The position numbers and the translations under genes were made by a program. Below the pieces are notes generated by a model. The model saw only the letters and a list, made by a program, of their open reading frames with translations. It was not told where the DNA came from and did no database searches. Positions 55,750-63,094 of a stretch of 63,094 nucleotides of DNA are shown piece after piece. Within the stretch, counting starts at the first letter, position 1; the number at the start of each line of letters is the position of its first letter. Source of the stretch: Candidatus Rokuibacteriota bacterium (GTDB lineage Bacteria; Methylomirabilota; Methylomirabilia; Rokubacteriales; CSP1-6); assembly GCA_003221615.1 (NCBI GenBank), contig QHSQ01000136.1:1-63094 (forward strand). Reading direction: 5' to 3'.

Positions 55750-56745
55750 CTAGAGCTTCAAGAGCGACTCGAGATTGCGCCAGAGGATCTGCTCCTTCTC
55801 CTCCGGCGTGATGGTCTTCAGCCCTTGCACCCAGGTGACCGGCGAGGGATGCCACGGCACGAAGGGCCAGTCGCTGCCGAGCACCACGCGGTCGACGCCG
55901 ACTTCGTCGATCAGGAAGCGGAGCGCCTTCTCACTGCCGACGACGGTGTCGTAGTAGAGGCGGCGCTGGTACGAGCTCGGCGGCTCGGGGATGCTGCGTC
56001 GCTCGGCCGGCATGCCCTGCCAGCCGCGATCCAGGCGCCCCATCGCGTAGCAGGCGGGCCCACCGCCGTGGGCGATGCAGACCTTGAGCGTCGGACAGGC
56101 CTCGAGGACGCCGAAGATCAGGATCGCGACGACGATCGCGTCGTCGAGGATGACGCCGAGGCTGTTGAAGAGCCCGTACTTGGTCGTGCGCTGCATCAGG
56201 AAGTTGTGCTGCGGCTGCGGATGGAAGAACAGCACGGCGCCCAGCGACTCGGCCGCCTTGAACAGCGGCCGGAACTTCGGCTCGTCCCAGTTCTCGCCGT
56301 TGACCATCGTGTCGAGCTCGGCGCCCTTCAGGCCGAGCACGGTCACGGCGCGCTCCAGCTCGTCGATCGCCGCCTCGACGTCCTGGACGGGCAGGGTGGC
56401 GAGGCCCGCGAAGCGCTGAGGCCACTGCCGGACCATCCCGGCGATCTCGTCGTTCACCTCGCGCGCCAGCGCGCGACCCTGCGCCGAGTCGAGGTGATAG
56501 CCGAAGAACGGGGTGTGGATGGAGACGACCTGGACGTCCACACCCTGGGAGTCCATGTCCTTCAGCCGCTCTTCCGGGGTGAAGCGCACCTTGGGCGACG
56601 TGAAGCTGATGCGCCGTCCGCCTCCCAGCATGGAGCCGATCCCGTCGCCCGGCTCATGACGAAAGCCGTGCCATTCGCGGCCGGCTTCCGCCGCCTGCCA
56701 GAGGGATCTCGGCACGAGGTGGGCGTGGATGTCGATGGTCTTCAT
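55750..56745 (-). CDS. Amidohydrolase family protein (ACMSD-like)
   Basis: A 331-aa metal-dependent hydrolase/decarboxylase of the amidohydrolase-2 group that includes 2-amino-3-carboxymuconate semialdehyde decarboxylase and gamma-resorcylate decarboxylase. Metal ligands: HxH in MKTIDIHAHLVPRSLW, His in AVLFFHPQPQHNFLM, His in LKVCIAHGGGPACYAMGRLD, and Asp in DRVVLGSDWPFVPWHPSP. Probable zinc-dependent non-oxidative decarboxylation of an aromatic or dienoic acid. It is upstream of the thioredoxin-like gene on the same strand and follows the zinc-ribbon gene by 16 nt. Confidence 0.92.
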   Translation of the reverse strand: MKTIDIHAHLVPRSLWQAAEAGREWHGFRHEPGDGIGSMLGGGRRISFTSPKVRFTPEERLKDMDSQGVDVQVVSIHTPFFGYHLDSAQGRALAREVNDEIAGMVRQWPQRFAGLATLPVQDVEAAIDELERAVTVLGLKGAELDTMVNGENWDEPKFRPLFKAAESLGAVLFFHPQPQHNFLMQRTTKYGLFNSLGVILDDAIVVAILIFGVLEACPTLKVCIAHGGGPACYAMGRLDRGWQGMPAERRSIPEPPSSYQRRLYYDTVVGSEKALRFLIDEVGVDRVVLGSDWPFVPWHPSPVTWVQGLKTITPEEKEQILWRNLESLLKL

Positions 56746-56761
56746 GCGCGTTCTCCGCCGA

Positions 56762-57178
56762 CTACTTCTTGAAGAGGTTGTCGAAGCCGCGACGGATGTC
56801 GCCGGGGCGCGTCGAGTCGGGCGAGGCGTCGCGCTCGACCGTCACACGGAGCGAGAACGCGGCGCAATCGTTTCGCGCGTTCTTGTCGGCGATCCGCTCG
56901 GCGATCGGCTCGGTGCACTCGAAGCGACGGCTCGGCTCGAAGTGGGTGCACTGGCGGCAGGCGCGGAGCGCCGCCCGGCAGTTGGGACACTGCTCGAGCG
57001 ACGCGGTGGCGATCGGCAGGACCGCGCCGCACGCCCCGCACCGCGAGACCGTGCGCTTGGCGAGCATGTCGCCGCCTCGTGGGGCGTCGGCCGCCGGCCG
57101 CGGTGGTGGGGGGGACGGTCTGCGAGGCTCCGCACTCGAGCTCCGGTAACCCTGCTGGCGATACTTTCGGTCGCTCAT
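56762..57178 (-). CDS. Small zinc-ribbon protein
   Basis: A 138-aa protein of unknown function. An N-terminal Pro/Arg/Ser-rich tail (residues 1-40) precedes two Cys-pair modules: SRCGACGAVLP with EQCPNCRAALR, forming a CxxC-x(n)-CxxC zinc ribbon (residues about 46-68). A further CRQCTHFEP continues into a conserved segment with Cys in FECTEPI and NDCAAFS. The C-terminal region (GDIRRGFDNLFKK) is basic. Possibly a nucleic-acid or protein-binding accessory factor. It is divergent from the next hypothetical gene. Confidence 0.75.
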   Translation of the reverse strand: MSDRKYRQQGYRSSSAEPRRPSPPPPRPAADAPRGGDMLAKRTVSRCGACGAVLPIATASLEQCPNCRAALRACRQCTHFEPSRRFECTEPIAERIADKNARNDCAAFSLRVTVERDASPDSTRPGDIRRGFDNLFKK

Positions 57179-57268
57179 GGGCGATAAGATCGCAGGATCG
57201 TGAGCGTCAGGTCAAGGGCGCGCGCGCGGCTTGACCGCGCCGTGACAGGGGACTACGTTGTCGGCGCC

Positions 57269-57952
57269 ATGAGGGCCGCGCTCGCGCTCCTGGCGCTCGT
57301 TCTCGCGTCCGTCGCCGGCGCGGACGCCATGACGCTCCTCGACTACATCACGTTCGACGGCATCGACTACATTCGTTTTGCGGACGAGCCGGGGCGCCCG
57401 CTCACGCGCGGCGACCTCGGCCCCGAGTTCGCCGTCATCGAATGCTCCTTCGGCGAGGACACCCGCAGCTGTCCGTACGGCGTCGACGCCGCCGCGGCCT
57501 TCCTGCCGTCCAACACGCGCGTATACGCCGTCCGCGGTTACCCGACCAATTTCCGCCTCGCGGCGGTCTGGAAGGACCGCATCTTTCTCTATCAGGCCTG
57601 GCGCAATCCGCGCGCGAAGGTGGGCGCCGATCTCTACGACATCGTCGGCAGGGTGCGGGCGATCGACGTCCAGCGCGGCGAGCCGCCGCTGGTGGCCGCG
57701 ACCAGGCCGGCGGCGGTCACGTCGTCGCTCGACGTCGGCGCGCTCGTCGAGATGATCGCCACCGGCGCCGTGCGCGCGCCGAAGGTGCACGCCGTGGCCG
57801 AGCCGCGCTACTGGCTCACGCTCTGGCTCACCGACGGCACCACGCTCGGCCGGATCTACTTTCCCGAGACCGGCGAGCTGATGGGCGGCGTGAGCGTGCC
57901 GGCGGAGTTCGCCCGAGTCCTGGAGCGCTATCTGGGACCACGGGCCGATTGA
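57269..57952 (+). CDS. Hypothetical secreted protein
   Basis: A 227-aa protein with signal peptide MRAALALLALVLASVAGADA and no recognised domain. Two cysteines (ECSFGEDTRSCPYGVDAAAA) may form a disulfide. The sequence has alternating beta-like segments: FDGIDYIRFADEPGRPLTRG, VWKDRIFLYQAWRNPRAKVG and RYWLTLWLTDGTTLGRIYFP. I prefer the ATG at 57269, because it places the signal peptide first; the frame is open 23 codons further upstream. It is probably periplasmic or extracellular. It precedes another small unannotated gene by 82 nt. Confidence 0.7.
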   Translation: MRAALALLALVLASVAGADAMTLLDYITFDGIDYIRFADEPGRPLTRGDLGPEFAVIECSFGEDTRSCPYGVDAAAAFLPSNTRVYAVRGYPTNFRLAAVWKDRIFLYQAWRNPRAKVGADLYDIVGRVRAIDVQRGEPPLVAATRPAAVTSSLDVGALVEMIATGAVRAPKVHAVAEPRYWLTLWLTDGTTLGRIYFPETGELMGGVSVPAEFARVLERYLGPRAD

Positions 57953-58034
57953 ATCTCGAAAAGCTACTCGCGCGATCACGCGCGATGAGAGACAATCGCG
58001 CACCATCCCGCTCGAAGACAGGAGGCGCGGCCAG

Positions 58035-58493
58035 ATGGGGGCGTACGATCAACGGGGCATCGGCAAGGTGCGCGTGCTGCTCGCCTTACTGGTGCTCGCG
58101 GCGCTGGCCGCCGGCTACTTCTGGTCCGCGTCGCGGTGGAGCTATTCGTCCGGCGAGCGCGCCGGCTGGGTCCAGAAATTTTCCCGCAAGGGCTGGATCT
58201 GCAAGACCTGGGAAGGCGAGATGGCGATGGTGTCCATGCCCGGCTCGGCGACCGAGAAGTTCGCCTTCACGGTGTGGGACGAGAGCGCGGTGGAGCAGAT
58301 CAACAAGCTGATGGGCCGCCGCGTGAACCTCCACTACGAGCAGCGCGTCGGCCTTCCGACGAGCTGCTTCGGCGAGACTCGCTATTACGTCACGCAGGTG
58401 ACGCTCGTGGAAGAGATTCCGCTCGCGCCGGGAGTCGTCGTGCCGACGCCGGTGCCCGCGCCCGCGGCGCCGTCCGCGACTCCGCCGAAGTGA
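58035..58493 (+). CDS. Hypothetical single-TM protein
   Basis: A 152-aa protein with one N-terminal transmembrane segment (VRVLLALLVLAALAAGYFWS, residues about 12-31) and a small periplasmic domain: WSYSSGERAGWVQKFSRKGW, ICKTWEGEMAMVSMP, and VNLHYEQRVGLPTSCFGETR. A Pro/Ala-rich tail ends the protein. Homologues in databases are often mislabelled as 6-phosphogluconate dehydrogenase, but nothing of that enzyme is visible. Two Cys (in GWICKTW and TSCFGE) may form a disulfide. It is followed 24 nt later by the P450 gene. Confidence 0.75.
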   Translation: MGAYDQRGIGKVRVLLALLVLAALAAGYFWSASRWSYSSGERAGWVQKFSRKGWICKTWEGEMAMVSMPGSATEKFAFTVWDESAVEQINKLMGRRVNLHYEQRVGLPTSCFGETRYYVTQVTLVEEIPLAPGVVVPTPVPAPAAPSATPPK

Positions 58494-58517
58494 GACGATA
58501 GAGGCGGCGAGGCCGAC

Positions 58518-59705
58518 GTGCAGAGCTTCAATCCGATGGACCCCGAGTTCCTGGCGGATCCGTATCCGACCTACCACCGGCTTCGCGCCGAAGACCCCGT
58601 CCATCAGAGTCCGCTCGGCTTCTGGGTGCTCACCCGCTACGACGACGTATCGGCGGTGTTGCGCGATCCGCGCTTCATCAAGGAGCCGCTCGCCGCGCTC
58701 GTCGCCGCCCGCTTCGGCGCCGAGGTGCCCCGCGGGGTGGGGCTCTCGATGCTCGATCGCGACCCGCCGGACCACACGCGGCTGCGGGGCCTCGTCAGCA
58801 AGGCGTTCACCCCGCGCGTCGTCGAGGGGCTTCGGCCGCGCATCCAGCAGATCGTCGACGAGCTCATCACGCGAGCCCAGGCCGCGGGCTCGATGGACGT
58901 GATCGAGGAGTTCGCCTACCCGATCCCGGTCAACGTCATCTGCGAGATGCTGGGCGTGCCCCTCGCGGACCATGAGCGCTTCAAGGGGTGGAGCCTCGAC
59001 ATCGCCCGTGGGCTCGACTCGATCTGGCTGCCTCCGGATTCCGAGGTGCCGCGGCGCAGCGCGGCCTCGCGCCACGCCATCAACGACTACTTCCGCGGCC
59101 TCATCGCCCAGCGCCGCGCGTCGCCGCGCGGCGACCTCCTGTCGGCGCTCATCGCCGCCGAGGAGGCGGGCGACAAGCTGAACGAGGAGGAGCTGCTGGC
59201 TACGTGCATCCTGCTGCTCATCGCCGGTCACGAGACCACCGTGAACCTGATCGGCAACGGCGTCCTGGCGCTCCTGCGTAATCCGGGGGAGCTCGAGCGC
59301 CTGCGCGCGACGCCCGGGCTGATCACGAACGCGGTCGAGGAGCTCTTGCGGTACGACGGGCCGGTGCAGCGCACGGCCCGCGTGGCGAGTGCCCCGGCCA
59401 CGATCGGCGGCCGGACGATCGCCAAGGGCGAGATGGTGATGCCCTTCATCGGCGCCGCGGACCGCGACCCCTCGCAGTTCCCGGATCCCGACCGCCTGGA
59501 CCTCACGCGGGCCGACAACCGGCACATCGCCTTCGGCTGGGGGATCCACTTCTGCCTCGGCGCGCCGCTCGCGCGGGTGGAAGGGCAGATCGCCATCGAC
59601 GCGCTCGTGCGCCGGCTGCCGCGACTCGAGCTGATGACGGACGCGCCGGAGTATCGCCAGAGCCTCACGCTTCGCGGTCTGAAGACGTTGCCGGTCAAGT
59701 TCTGA
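58518..59705 (+). CDS. Cytochrome P450
   Basis: A 395-aa soluble bacterial P450. The heme signature FGWGIHFCLGAPLAR carries the axial Cys346, the oxygen-activating I-helix reads LIAGHETTVNLIGNG, and the ExxR-like segment NAVEELLRYDGPVQRTARVA and meander are intact. The N-terminus FNPMDPEFLADPYPTYHRLR matches CYP107/CYP109-type enzymes. The likely reaction is hydroxylation or C-C cleavage of a hydrophobic substrate. It needs a ferredoxin and reductase; neither is adjacent, though a reductase-type flavoprotein lies at 19521. GTG start behind GAGGCGGCGAGGCCGAC. Confidence 0.94.
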   Translation: MQSFNPMDPEFLADPYPTYHRLRAEDPVHQSPLGFWVLTRYDDVSAVLRDPRFIKEPLAALVAARFGAEVPRGVGLSMLDRDPPDHTRLRGLVSKAFTPRVVEGLRPRIQQIVDELITRAQAAGSMDVIEEFAYPIPVNVICEMLGVPLADHERFKGWSLDIARGLDSIWLPPDSEVPRRSAASRHAINDYFRGLIAQRRASPRGDLLSALIAAEEAGDKLNEEELLATCILLLIAGHETTVNLIGNGVLALLRNPGELERLRATPGLITNAVEELLRYDGPVQRTARVASAPATIGGRTIAKGEMVMPFIGAADRDPSQFPDPDRLDLTRADNRHIAFGWGIHFCLGAPLARVEGQIAIDALVRRLPRLELMTDAPEYRQSLTLRGLKTLPVKF

Positions 59706-59761
59706 CGCGACGCTTGACCCCACGATCGCCCACGTTGTATTGAGAGAGACGCGCTTCAACC

Positions 59762-60826
59762 ATGGACCGAGTCCGCCTCGCGATCGTCGGCTGCGGCAAC
59801 ATCTCTCAGCTCAACGCGCCCGGATACCTGCAGCACCCGCGGTGCGACGTGGTGGCCCTGTGCGACACGATGCCCGAGCGGGCGACGCGGCGTGCCCGCG
59901 AATGGTCGATCACGCCCCGGATCTACTCGGACTTCAAGCAGGTCCTGGACGACGGCTCGATCGACGCTGTCGAGCTCCTCACGCCGACCTGGATGCACGC
60001 CGACCAGATCGTGGCGGCGCTCGCGGCCGGCAAGCACGTGTCGGCGCAGAAGCCGCTGGCGATCTCGGTCGCCGAGGCCGATCGCATCGCCACCGCGCTG
60101 GCGCGCGCGCGGACGACGTTCCGGGTGACCGAGAACTTCCTCTACTACCCGCCGATTCTGAAAGCCAAGGAGCTGCTCGACTCGGGCGCCATCGGCGAGC
60201 CGTCGCTGGTGCGGATCCACACGACGCGGGCCGTGAAGATCACGGAACAGGCGATGGAGCTCGATCCCGACGCGATGGTGTGGCGTCGCGATCCGGGTCT
60301 GAACCCCGGCGGCCCGCTCTACGACGACGGCGTGCACAAGTACGCGACGGCCGTGCTCTGGATCGGCGAGATCGGCGACATCTCCGCGATCGTCACGCGC
60401 TCCAGCGATTTCCTCGACGAGACGCCGGCGGCGGCGATGTGGCGCTTCAAGGGACGCGAGTGCCTGGGCATCATCGACTACACCGCGGCGCCCGAGATGA
60501 CCATCCGCGCCCGCTACTATCGCGCCGACGAGTTCTTCGAGATTCACGGCACGCGCGGGATCATCTGGGTGACACGCGGCACGGGCGAGATGCTCGACAT
60601 GCCCCCGGTGATGCTGATCCGCGGCACGGAGACCGTCAGCTACCCGGTGCCGGCCGACTGGCGTCTGGGCTTCGACGGCGCGGCCGTGGATTTCATCGAT
60701 AGTCTTCTGGCCGGACGCCAGCCCGCGCAGGACATCCGCACCGCGAAGCACATCCTTCAGGTGCCTTTGGCCATCTACGAGGCCTCGCGCATCGGGCGCC
60801 CGGTCGCTCCCGACTCGATCAAGTAG
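59762..60826 (+). CDS. Gfo/Idh/MocA family oxidoreductase
   Basis: A 354-aa NAD(P)-dependent dehydrogenase with an N-terminal Rossmann fold (RLAIVGCGNISQLNAPGYLQ) and C-terminal alpha/beta domain. Pattern: VELLTPTWMHADQIVAALAA, GKHVSAQKPLAISVAEADRI (the EKP-like Lys-Pro motif is QKP here), ENFLYYPPILKAKELLDSGA and GGPLYDDGVHKYATAVLWIG with the DxxxH catalytic element. It likely oxidises a sugar or sugar-acid. The exact substrate is unknown. It follows the P450 gene by 56 nt. Confidence 0.9.
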   Translation: MDRVRLAIVGCGNISQLNAPGYLQHPRCDVVALCDTMPERATRRAREWSITPRIYSDFKQVLDDGSIDAVELLTPTWMHADQIVAALAAGKHVSAQKPLAISVAEADRIATALARARTTFRVTENFLYYPPILKAKELLDSGAIGEPSLVRIHTTRAVKITEQAMELDPDAMVWRRDPGLNPGGPLYDDGVHKYATAVLWIGEIGDISAIVTRSSDFLDETPAAAMWRFKGRECLGIIDYTAAPEMTIRARYYRADEFFEIHGTRGIIWVTRGTGEMLDMPPVMLIRGTETVSYPVPADWRLGFDGAAVDFIDSLLAGRQPAQDIRTAKHILQVPLAIYEASRIGRPVAPDSIK

Positions 60827-60854
60827 ACCGCTTCGGAGGAGCGTCGGCGCGGCG

Positions 60855-60883
60855 TTGACAGGCGTGACGGCATCATCGATTAT
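60855..60883 (+). promoter_or_regulatory. Sigma-70-type promoter before the CoxM-like operon
   Basis: A perfect -35 TTGACA (60855-60860) is followed after 17 nt by GATTAT (60878-60883), a 4/6 match to the -10 consensus. It lies 58 nt upstream of the CoxM-like start codon. Confidence 0.55.
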
Positions 60884-60940
60884 GCATGCCTGAGCATCAT
60901 CAAACATTACGGATCCTTACGAAAGGCGAGACCAGAGCAC

Positions 60941-61801
60941 ATGCGTTACGAGGCGCCAGAATCGGTAGAAGGAGCGGTCGCCCTGCTGTCGGCGGCCACG
61001 GGGGAGGCACGAGTGCTGGCCGGTGGCACCGACCTCCTCGTTCAGATGCGGGCGGACGTCGTCGATCCCGACCTGATCGTCGACATCAAGAAAATCGCGG
61101 AGACTCGCGCCGTCACGGAAGAGAAGGGCGGCTGGCGGATCGGCGCCGCGGTGACCGGAGCCGAGCTCAAGGAGCACGCGAAGCTCAAGAAGGCCTGGCC
61201 GGGCGTCGTCGAGGCCGCGAACCTGATCGGGTCGACTCAGGTCCAGGGTCGCGCGACCCTCGGGGGCAACCTCTGCAACGGCTCGCCGGCCGCCGACAGC
61301 GTGCCCGCGCTCATCGCCGCGGGGGCGGTCGCGACCCTGGCCGGACCGCAGGGCCGCCGCGATCTGCCGGTCGAGGACGTCATGCTCGGCCCGCGCAAGC
61401 TCGCCCTCAAGAAGGGGGAGATCGTCGTCTCCTTTCTCTTGCCGCCCCGTCCCCCGAGATCGGCCGATGCCTACCTGCGCTTCATCCCGCGGACGGAAAT
61501 GGACATCGCCGTGGTGGGTGCGGGAGTAAGCTTGACGCTCGACGCCGCCGGCACGATTTCCGCCGCCCGGGTCTCCCTGGGCGCGGTGGCGGCGCGGGTG
61601 CTGCTGGTTCAAGAGGCGGCGCAGGCCATCGTCGGTAGCCGCCTCGACCTCGCCGCGCAGCAGCGGCTCGAGGCGGCCGCCCGGGCGGCGTGCCGCCCGA
61701 TCGATGACAAGCGGGGAACGATCGAATTTCGCACCGACGTGGCCGCCGTGCTGGCGCGCCGGACGGCCCTGATCGCGCTGGACCGAGCGAGGACGAGCTG
61801 A
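60941..61801 (+). CDS. FAD-binding subunit of a molybdenum hydroxylase (CoxM/xanthine dehydrogenase type)
   Basis: A 286-aa FAD subunit. FAD motifs: VLAGGTDLLVQMRADVVDPD near residue 26 and ATLGGNLCNGSPAADSVPAL near residue 107. The C-terminal domain is CO-dehydrogenase flavoprotein type. Electrons pass from FAD to an acceptor after substrate oxidation at the Mo centre. It overlaps the iron-sulfur subunit gene by one nucleotide (TGATG). Start ATG at 60941 follows GAAAGGCGAGACCAGAGCAC. First gene of a three-subunit operon. Confidence 0.93.
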   Translation: MRYEAPESVEGAVALLSAATGEARVLAGGTDLLVQMRADVVDPDLIVDIKKIAETRAVTEEKGGWRIGAAVTGAELKEHAKLKKAWPGVVEAANLIGSTQVQGRATLGGNLCNGSPAADSVPALIAAGAVATLAGPQGRRDLPVEDVMLGPRKLALKKGEIVVSFLLPPRPPRSADAYLRFIPRTEMDIAVVGAGVSLTLDAAGTISAARVSLGAVAARVLLVQEAAQAIVGSRLDLAAQQRLEAAARAACRPIDDKRGTIEFRTDVAAVLARRTALIALDRARTS

Positions 61802-62277
61802 TGGCCAAACACCACATCGAAGCAGTCGTGAACGGCGACGCGGTCGAGTTCCTGTGCGAGACCGAGGAGACACTGCTGGACGTGCTGCGCGACACCTTGA
61901 ACCTCACCGGCAGCAAGGAAGGCTGCGCCTCCGGCGACTGCGGCGCCTGCAGCGTCACGCTCGACGGCCGCCTGGTCTGTTCCTGCCTCGTGCTGGGCTG
62001 CGAGGTCGGCGGCCGGCGCATCGAGACGATCGAGGGCATGGCCAAGGGCGAGGCGCTGCATCCGCTGCAGCAACGATTCCTCGAGCATGCGGCGCTTCAG
62101 TGCGGCATCTGCACGCCGGGCTTCCTGGTCGCCAGCAAAGCCCTCCTCGAGCGCACGCCGAACCCGTCGGAGCACGAGATCCGATTCTGGCTGGCCGGCA
62201 ACCTCTGCCGGTGCACGGGGTACGACAAAATCGTGAGCGCGGTGCAGGACGCGGCCGCGACGCTGAGAAAGGGATAA
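61801..62277 (+). CDS. (2Fe-2S) iron-sulfur subunit of a molybdenum hydroxylase (CoxS type)
   Basis: A 158-aa electron-transfer subunit. The plant-type [2Fe-2S] cluster motif is GCASGDCGACSVTLDG with a fourth Cys in VCSCLVLGC. The C-terminal helical cluster domain carries CGICTPGFLVASKAL and GNLCRCTGYDKIVSAVQDAA. Both clusters are complete. It is encoded between the FAD and Mo subunits with overlapping or closely spaced ends, so stoichiometric expression is likely. Confidence 0.95.
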   Translation: MAKHHIEAVVNGDAVEFLCETEETLLDVLRDTLNLTGSKEGCASGDCGACSVTLDGRLVCSCLVLGCEVGGRRIETIEGMAKGEALHPLQQRFLEHAALQCGICTPGFLVASKALLERTPNPSEHEIRFWLAGNLCRCTGYDKIVSAVQDAAATLRKG

Positions 62278-62279
62278 TC

Positions 62280-63094
62280 ATGGCCGAGACGCTGACGAAC
62301 GGGCACACGCAGAGCTACGTCGGGACCCGCACGATCCGCCCGGACGGCGTCGACAAGGTGACCGGGCGCGCCCGCTTCGGCGCCGACTTCAGCCTGCCCG
62401 GCCAGCTCATCGGCCGCGTGCTGCGCAGCCCGCATCCGCACGCGCGCATCGTCTCGATCGACACCGCGAAGGCCGAGGCGCTGCCCGGCGTGAAGGCCGT
62501 GATCACCCGAGACGATTTCGCCGACCAACCCTCGGAGTTCATCCCGGCCGGCGAGATGATGATGAACTACAAGGACGTCGTCCGGAACGTCATGGCCCGC
62601 GAGAAGGCGCTCTACGAGGGTCACGCGGTGGCCGCCGTCGCCGCCACGAGCGCCGCGATCGCCCGACGCGCTCTGAAACTGATCGACGTGAAGTACGAAG
62701 TCCTGCCTCACGTGATCGACGTCGTCGAGGCCATGAAGCCGGGCGCGCCGCTGCTGCACGACGATCTCTTCACCGTTGGGGTCGAGCCCAAGCCCGACAA
62801 GCCCTCGAACGTCGCCAAGCGGATCGAGATCGCGCTGGGCGACATCGGGGCCGGCTTCAAGAAGGCCGACGTCGTCGTCGAGCGCGAGTTCAAGACCGCG
62901 CCGGTGCACCAGGGCTACATCGAGCCGCACGCGGCGCTCGCGAGCGTGTCCGAGGACGGGTCGACCGAGCTCTGGTGCTGCACGCAGGGCCACTTCATCG
63001 TGCGCGCGCACTGCGCGAGGCTCCTGGGCCTGGACATCGGGAAGATCCGCGTCACCGCCTCCGAGATCGGCGGCGGCTTCGGCGGCAAGACCGT
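62280..63094 (+). CDS. Molybdopterin-binding subunit of xanthine dehydrogenase-type hydroxylase, partial
   Basis: Catalytic Mo subunit (CoxL/XdhA type), cut by the right edge after about 271 codons of the usual ~770. It starts at ATG 62280, two nt after the CoxS stop: MAETLTNGHTQSYVGTRTIR, then VDKVTGRARFGADFSLPGQL, VLRSPHPHARIVSIDTAKAE, YEGHAVAAVAATSAAIARRA and ELWCCTQGHFIVRAHCARLL. The visible end, VTASEIGGGFGGKT, is the strand before the Mo-cofactor contact region. The motif distinguishing true CO dehydrogenase is beyond the window, so the substrate (purine, nicotinate, aromatic or CO) is undetermined. Confidence 0.93.
   Translation, partial: MAETLTNGHTQSYVGTRTIRPDGVDKVTGRARFGADFSLPGQLIGRVLRSPHPHARIVSIDTAKAEALPGVKAVITRDDFADQPSEFIPAGEMMMNYKDVVRNVMAREKALYEGHAVAAVAATSAAIARRALKLIDVKYEVLPHVIDVVEAMKPGAPLLHDDLFTVGVEPKPDKPSNVAKRIEIALGDIGAGFKKADVVVEREFKTAPVHQGYIEPHAALASVSEDGSTELWCCTQGHFIVRAHCARLLGLDIGKIRVTASEIGGGFGGKT

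Overview
The window is a very G+C-rich stretch of bacterial chromosome with no rRNA, recognisable tRNA, CRISPR array, phage or transposase gene. Many transporter binding proteins, LLM/F420-type oxidoreductases, hydantoinase-like enzymes, an AtuA/DUF4387 pair, a molybdenum hydroxylase operon, two UGA-containing (selenocysteine) genes and repeated palindromes suggest an uncultured soil or subsurface bacterium of the Candidatus Rokubacteria / Methylomirabilota type. That placement is an inference from gene content, not a demonstrated assignment.

Layout. 1-3506 (minus): aldo/keto reductase (cut by the window edge), fused TRAP permease, TAXI-type TRAP binding protein. 3605-7806 (plus): small membrane protein, MmcQ/YjbR-like protein, 2-keto-4-pentenoate hydratase-like enzyme, amidohydrolase, MetE-C-like methyltransferase. 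7810-11547: MFS exporter (minus), AdaA-like alkylation sensor, duplicated EthD-like protein, Ldh-family dehydrogenase. 11569-14539: ankyrin protein (minus), SnoaL-like protein and amino-acid-type binding protein. 14592-19133: RND adaptor lipoprotein and HAE1 pump. 19521-21624: ferredoxin-reductase-type flavoprotein and a convergent alpha/beta hydrolase. 21744-28115: complete Opp/Dpp ABC operon, followed by an aminotransferase. 29471-36141 (minus): ArsC-like selenoprotein, HyuB, HyuA, a sigma factor fused to an F1-ATPase beta-like domain, and a peroxiredoxin selenoprotein. 36193-41916 (minus): LLM oxidoreductase, TIM-barrel isomerase and a three-gene Fbp-type ABC transporter. 42062-49210: VOC protein, serine hydrolase, SDR, Leu/Ile/Val-type binding protein, CMD protein, shortened LLM protein, AtuA and DUF4387. 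49576-53120: second Opp-type cluster without ATPases. 53136-60826: hypothetical membrane, WD40, thioredoxin-like, amidohydrolase, zinc-ribbon, P450 and Gfo/Idh/MocA proteins. 60941-63094: CoxM/CoxS/CoxL-type molybdenum hydroxylase operon, cut by the right edge.

Most notable. (1) The 540-aa protein at 33941-35563 is an ECF sigma factor followed by a near full-length but catalytically ruined F1-ATPase beta fold: the P-loop lysine is lost, while the ETGIKVID, GIYPTVDPL and QPFYVAE blocks are kept. (2) Two genes are readable only if an in-frame UGA is selenocysteine: a peroxiredoxin (U44, the peroxidatic position) and an ArsC-like thioredoxin-fold protein (U13, in a UxxC motif). Each has a bacterial SECIS-like hairpin with a GUU loop at the expected distance. 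(3) Two families of dispersed palindromic repeats occur, one of which lies inside coding sequence between a start codon and a Tat signal.

The genes read as those of a scavenging heterotroph taking up peptides, amino acids, organic acids and perhaps iron, and degrading aromatic or hydroxy-acid compounds, with redox and alkylation defence nearby.
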